This document shows, in pieces, positions 42,314 to 47,170 of a stretch of 47,170 nt of DNA. Position 1 is the first letter of the stretch, and each line of letters begins with the position of its first letter. The stretch is from Terramyces sp. JEL0728 (taxonomy: Eukaryota; Chytridiomycota; Chytridiomycetes; Rhizophydiales; Terramycetaceae): contig JADIIU010000100.1 in NCBI GenBank assembly GCA_027603945.1, positions 1-47,170 of the forward strand. Direction: 5' to 3'. Position numbers and translations under genes: made by a program. Below the pieces are notes generated by a model. It was given only the letters and a program-made list of their open reading frames with translations. It was not told where the DNA came from and ran no database searches.

Positions 42314-44022
42314 ATGAAGCAACGAAAAAATTACAACCCCTGCAGTACTTGTTAGTAACCCAGGTGTATGCCGTAGACGCAAAGTAAAATGCGATGGTAA
42401 ACTGCCCTGTTACAACTGTGAAAAATACAAACGAGGAGTGAAATGCGAATACCAAGAGTAGCCCTAATTAACCTAGTGTGCCATACACGCTTGAACACAA
42501 GGTCAACCTTGAAAGTCTGTTTTTTGATCAGATTCAAGTGCCAGATACTGTTGTAACAATGGAATCAGTCAATGCAGCTGCAAACGAAGCTGCATTGACT
42601 GATTCATCCCAAGACACTATTCTTGATGGGTATGCCAGCAATATGGATGCATTTCAGCTATTCATTGATCCTGATATCTACTCTCACTTGATTTCCCTTT
42701 CCTTGTATTGGTACTTTCCATTCACGGTCAAAAATGGTTTATTGTCACTATTGGATGCCGAAAGGACTTCGCTGGTATACCAGAGGGCAATTATTTGTAA
42801 TGCAATTTTCTATTCGACACATCCCAAGCTATTTCCGTCTGTACTTTGTGGGGTCTGCCCTACTTTTCAGGATAAAGTCAATTTGGCTTCGCTGATTTAC
42901 CTGGACTTGTCGTTTATCAAACCAAAGGAAAGATATGCGGAAAAGGAATTAATAGAGGATTTCAAAGGGATTTTTGCATACAGCAGTTTACTAGCGATGC
43001 TTGGATACCCCGATAAAGCAGTATCGCAATTTCAGGAAGCTTACTTGTTAGCAGTCCGGTATGGCCTGTTCAATCCAAGCGAAATATCTGATGCGATTAC
43101 TTTGGACGACTTGGCAAAGCTAAACATACACAAGGAAAGAACACCATCTTTGACACCAGATGAATGGGACACGAGGCTGCTTCTTTACAACTTGTGTTTA
43201 TCCAGTGATACGTATCAGAGCATGATTCACGGGATACAATTTGTGGTCGATGATACGTTGTTTGATCAGTACTTGCAAGTAACCCAAAAACCATTCCGCC
43301 AGGCAAGAGAAATACCTCGATTCGAGCCAAATGCAGCTACGTTTGCTGAGAATACCATCTGGCAAGGAACAGAGTATGCACGCACATTTGAAATATTGAA
43401 AAAGTCTTGCAAGGTCTTTGAGTATATCAACGCTCAAGAGTTTTGCCATTCATCAATCAAAAGAACAAAGATACATCGCAGGATAATAAAGTTTTCCAGA
43501 TCAAAGCAGAAATCAAGTGCCTTCAAACAAGAATTGCTTGCTGAATTATTCCCGTGCTTTCAGCTTGAAGTATTTGAACCGGAATTCCACGATTTGACTA
43601 ATTTCGTCCGGCCGATACAAGTGAACAACACTAGATTCAAAGTTCCGCATTGTTATACAATACCTTTATCCAATTTGATCATGTACTGCTACTTGAACCA
43701 GCACGAAACTGAACCTCAAGAAATCAAACCCAGCGGCGAAAAATACGATATCAAAACTATCTTTACAGCAGTTTTTAATTACCTGCAAGCTTTAATCGTG
43801 TCTTCAAATGAGGGCAGAGGTGTTAATCCACATTTACAACCACCAACTGTAATTTTTCTCGTTTACTGTATTGCAAGCAGCTGTTTGCTGAAAACACGCT
43901 GCAGCAAGATTAAAGAAAATATCAAAACTGTTGTTCTGCCGGTGCTGGATGACGGTGCTTCTTTATGGCATGTGTGTAAACCCTATTCTGATCAAATGCG
44001 CAAATTACTAGACATGAATTAA
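42314..44022 (+). CDS. Zn2Cys6 transcription factor b (copy B)
   Basis: 556 residues with introns 42345-42363 (gtacttgttagtaacccag) and 42458-42476, both 19 nt. Relative to copy A it has a net four-residue insertion near the N-terminus (ESVNAANEAALT for ESDAAAALT) and about ten substitutions. It is the most diverged of the five duplicated pairs. The zinc cluster is intact. Confidence 0.9.
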
Positions 44023-44029
44023 AATTATA

Positions 44030-45658
44030 TTAAAAATTTAAGAGCATCTTTTCTAGCCCTGCTTTATACTGATTTGCTAGCGGCCAAATGGTTCCAATCT
44101 TTGACAGCATTTTCAAAACAGTTGCACATCCGTTGGACAGGGTTTCTCTAATCATTGGATCCACTGTGGAATTGCTGGCTGCGTATAGAGTGCTTGTAGC
44201 GATGCATTGGATAAAGTAAGCCATCATCACGTTTCCAAACAGCGGATTTGGCAGGGGAGATTCAACAAAATCGGCAAATTGGATCAGGTATATCATTGCA
44301 TTGAAAACAGCAAGGAATATTTCTACATTTGAAAACATTTCCATTCCGTTCAACTCCAAACAGTAGAATGTATTGTCATTATTCAGCACTCCTGATAAGT
44401 GTGTGTAGCAGAACCCCACGAGTATTCCGCACAATTTCATGTAGTGGTCCCTAATGTTTTGCAAGTTTGTAGGCTGTTTAACTACAGGCAGCTGCCCATA
44501 TACAAACGGAACAAGCGAATTAATAATTGCAAAATCCGGTTGGATACTACTGAGAGAATTAAGTAGAAACAGGTGATACTCTTTCCGGAACATTGAATCT
44601 GATTCAAATATTTCGTATTTTTTCCTTCTAGAAAAGTCTATGATTGTGCGATATGACTTCATAAGCTGCATTTGATTCTTTGCTTTGTGTATTGCGTCTG
44701 GCAGGTATTGCGGTATTAAGCAAGTGGTTTCTTTGATAGTATCGAAAATCTGTTTCCACTCCTTGTCCCACAAATGATACTGGCTTTTTCTTATATTTTG
44801 GTACTCTACTATATTTACTTTTGGGTTATTGAAAGGGGCAATATTGGGATATTGTGAATGGTCAATGACAAAGCCTTCGCCTTCAGACATTGAGCAGTAC
44901 GTGTCTATTTGAAAAATGTAGCAATACAGAGAAAAGCGTTCTGTAATCTCACATTCATTCAGCTGCGGTGTAGAAATGGTAAGTAGTGAAACTAGGTCGT
45001 CGATAGACAGCTGGCTATTGTGATTGAAATTATCTGGATGGAATACTTTGTATTTCTTGCCGATTTTGAAACAGTCAGACAGCAGCTGTCTTTGCATGTC
45101 ATAATCACCAATTTGATGATAGCCTAAATTAACTGCAAGTACCTATCGATTGATGCAGCAGCGCATGCAAATCATCGCACAGCTCTTGATTCGTAATATA
45201 GCTGGAGAGAGGCTTGATCATTTTTGCATCAATACAGAACCTATTAGCGACCTTTAATCGCTGTTGGAAAGTTGGATTCGCGGGAAACAGCAAAGGATGA
45301 TTAGAGTAAAAGGAACTATTAAAGCAGAGGGCTTTTCTCAGCAAAGGAGACAAGTTTTGCCTCTGCATTGAATGGACAGATTGAAACTTTTCATTTACTG
45401 AATATCCCTGATGGTACAGGAACGAGAGTTCAATCAGGTGCTGTTCAATTGACTGGTCAATCACTGTGTCAACCAGCACCGTTTCCATTGCAATTTCCTT
45501 TGGGTTGTAATCGTAAATGCAAATTGGAGTAGTGTCTTTGGAAATTCTCTTGAACGATAAGCATGCGGAACATGGCTGATGTCCGTCGCATTTGACTTTG
45601 CGCTGCTTGCACCTCGCTAATATTAGCTTTTAGTACCACAGGGTTTCTTTTTCTCCAT
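44030..45658 (-). CDS. Zn2Cys6 transcription factor c (copy B)
   Basis: 529 residues with introns 45617-45636 (20 nt) and 45124-45142 (19 nt). Only two substitutions from copy A were seen (SNSTV for SNSTM and ETLSN for ETLTN). The zinc cluster is unchanged. It converges on factor b with 7 nt between stops. Confidence 0.9.
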
Positions 45659-45795
45659 TCTTTTTCGGCAAGGTTTTCGGTTTCGTATTTTGCTTTTGAG
45701 GCTAGTGTTTGCGGCTTGAGAATTGTCAATCACACTTAAGCTGTGGCTTTTTAAATCCAAGACAAAAAAACACATAGCAGATCAACCGAATATCA

Positions 45796-46667
45796 ATGAT
45801 ATCTGCGCAGCAAATTCAGGATTTAGGCAAAAGTAACGAGCTGGCGTATCCATGCATCGTTTCCGGAATACTTTTTTTCATTGAAGCCGTATTCTTTCTA
45901 GTCTATATTTACAACGATTCCAGGAAACACAGTCGTCAATTCAACACTCCCTTCAACCTTTCACTGGCAGGTAATTTATATTTGATTCAGGTACAATAAT
46001 GTGTAATTCCAGGTTTACTCTTAATGAATGCAGCAACAGCATTTGCATTCGGTAATTCGACGCTCCTACCAAAATTATCCTTGTATTGTTACATTGCATC
46101 TTCTTTCTGGCTTTCTCAGTACAAATCGCTGTTCATTGGTACATTAATCTGATTCAGGTTACTCTTACTTTAGATCATACACTTTAATTGAGGCAAAAGG
46201 ATATAAAAAGAGGTTGGAATATGGATTATGGTTTTCCTGCTTTATTTTCCAATTTTCATGGTTAATCAAGCTGCTTTTGTTGACAGACACGCAAATCAAC
46301 GTAATCGGGTTATCCAACCTGTGCGGATTAATTGGGTCTGTAATTGCAATTTTATGGGATATGGGGTTCATGGCTATTTTCATTAACCGAATATGGTATA
46401 GGACTGAAAAAGACAGCAGAATAGACACGATCGCAGTAAATATTGTTTAATTAGATTTGTGGCATATACGCCTGTGTATTTTCTATACTTGCACTGGTTG
46501 TATCGCTGATACCAGTTGATGCCAAGGAATACGCGTATTTTGCCGGTTTGTGGATGCTGAATGGATGTTGTTTGTCTCTTGTAGTAATGAAGATCATGCT
46601 TATACAAGAAGAAAAACTTGCAAGGTTTGAAATGGACAGCACCTTGGTTATTGCACATGTAGAGTAA
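45796..46667 (+). CDS. Small seven-transmembrane protein (copy B)
   Basis: 263 residues with introns 45971-46012 (42-nt twin), 46139-46157 and 46436-46454 (19 nt each). Three substitutions from copy A (MISAQQ for MISPQQ, IAILWD for IALLWD, FINRIW for FMNRIW). Its last 20 nt overlap the 3' end of the kinase-like gene on the other strand. Confidence 0.8.
45971..46012 (+). other. 42-nt twin intron, copy B
   Basis: Identical in structure to the copy A element, with AG|GT between the 20-nt and 22-nt halves. Confidence 0.8.
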
Positions 46668-47170
46668 AGTTTGTTTTATATGAAATAAAATTGGTTTTCT
46701 GAACTTGCAATTCTTGGGTATCAAAAGATGGACGGTTGGTTGTTGTATGTTCAATGTCTGGAAAGATCACAAAGAATGGCTTATCGGTGTTCAAACATGC
46801 TCCTAGTAGCGGAACCACGTTCAGATGTGGTTTTAAATTGTACCATAGTTGAAATTCCCGTTCAATCGTATCTGCGATTGCCTGACCTTTGATCTCCTCG
46901 ACTGCCTGTTTTAAAGCGAATCCAGAAGTATATTCATATATGGGAACTAACCAACTGGATGAGTCACTATATTTGTCTGATATACTCCCAAATTGGCCAT
47001 AACTTGATCTATAGCAAAATCAAACTGTAGAAAAGTGTTTGCTTTGAGCGAAACTTCAAGACTATATTTAAAAGAGATATACTTTTCCATGCCTCGTGCT
47101 GTTAGATCTTGAATTGAGGCACTTTTCAGATTTGATGCGACAATTCCAAACATCTAGTTAGTAAAAGTTA
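46648..47170 (-). pseudogene. Truncated kinase-like gene, 5' end outside the window
   Basis: The minus-strand frame has kinase N-lobe features: SSSWLVPIYEYTSGFALKQA (Lys of an ALK-like motif), EREFQLWYNLKPHLNVVPLL and GACLNTDKPFFVIFP. These resemble the TKL-type kinases frequent in chytrid-like fungi. It stops (TAA) before any catalytic loop or DFG motif, so it is a fragment or a degenerate gene. An upstream exon (MFGIVASNLKSASIQDLTAR...) ends at 47026 and is preceded at 47154-47170 by taacttttactaactag, which looks like the end of another intron. Joining the two exons in frame needs a 17-nt intron at 47009-47025 (gtttgattttgctatag). The model is tentative. Confidence 0.5.

Larger units (their letters stand above)
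39361..46819. repeat. Tandem duplication, unit B (about 7.5 kb)
   Basis: Second direct copy. It includes a short insertion near its start (after ttatttattg), a 12-bp in-frame insertion in factor b and scattered substitutions. After the shared end ggaaccacg, unique sequence continues into the rest of the kinase-like gene, which shows that the ancestral arrangement is at the right-hand end. Confidence 0.95.

Noticed and set aside
1..47170. CRISPR arrays, insertion sequences or bacterial operon signals
   Set aside because: None present; spliceosomal introns and gene content are those of a fungal nuclear genome.

Overview
The window is compact, gene-dense nuclear DNA from a fungus. It encodes a chitin synthase fused to a myosin motor, several Zn2Cys6-type transcription factors and a secreted lipase. 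A gene with the CH-like domain typical of axonemal (SPEF1/SPATA4-type) proteins suggests a flagellated, early-diverging, chytrid-like lineage; that placement is inference. No species can be named from the sequence alone.

The most striking property is intron size. Splicing every conserved family back into frame gives 43 introns, counting the duplicated block once. Of these, 39 are only 19-24 nt long (17 of 19 nt, 12 of 20, 5 of 21, 3 of 22, one each of 23 and 24). Nearly all begin GTA and end AG, with a TAAY-like branch sequence 5-7 nt before the end. The exceptions are introns of 51 and 55 nt and two of 42 nt. Each 42-nt intron is exactly 20+22 nt with an AG|GT in the middle, like two ultrashort introns joined with no exon between. 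A GC-AG 20-nt intron and one possible 17-nt intron also occur. Every spliced model listed is an exact multiple of three and restores family motifs at the junctions.

Layout. 0-5.4 kb: myosin-chitin synthase (minus). 6-8 kb: a transcription-factor-like protein without a zinc cluster. 8-13.4 kb: a HARE-HTH/SET protein, a four EF-hand protein, a small unknown protein and a CH-domain helical-repeat protein. 13.5-18.8 kb: secreted lipase, remnant of a second lipase, membrane acyltransferase, a 155-nt foldback and a secreted CBM19-like protein. 19-22 kb: a 7TM protein and a second zinc-cluster-less factor. 22.3-31.2 kb: Nma111-type HtrA protease, CWF19L1/Drn1-like splicing factor, M13 metallopeptidase, second 7TM protein, ER FKBP and the pyruvate carrier MPC1.

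31.9-46.8 kb is a direct tandem duplication of about 7.4 kb (units 31937-39360 and 39361-46819). Each unit carries five genes: a SEC14-like lipid-transfer protein, three Zn2Cys6 factors and a small 7TM protein. The right breakpoint cuts a kinase-like gene, leaving a 3' stub in the first unit. The window therefore holds eight members of one transcription-factor family, four 7TM proteins of two kinds, and secreted enzymes and binding proteins for outside polymers. Intergenic gaps are small: converging genes end 6-18 nt apart and one divergent pair has start codons only 30 nt apart.
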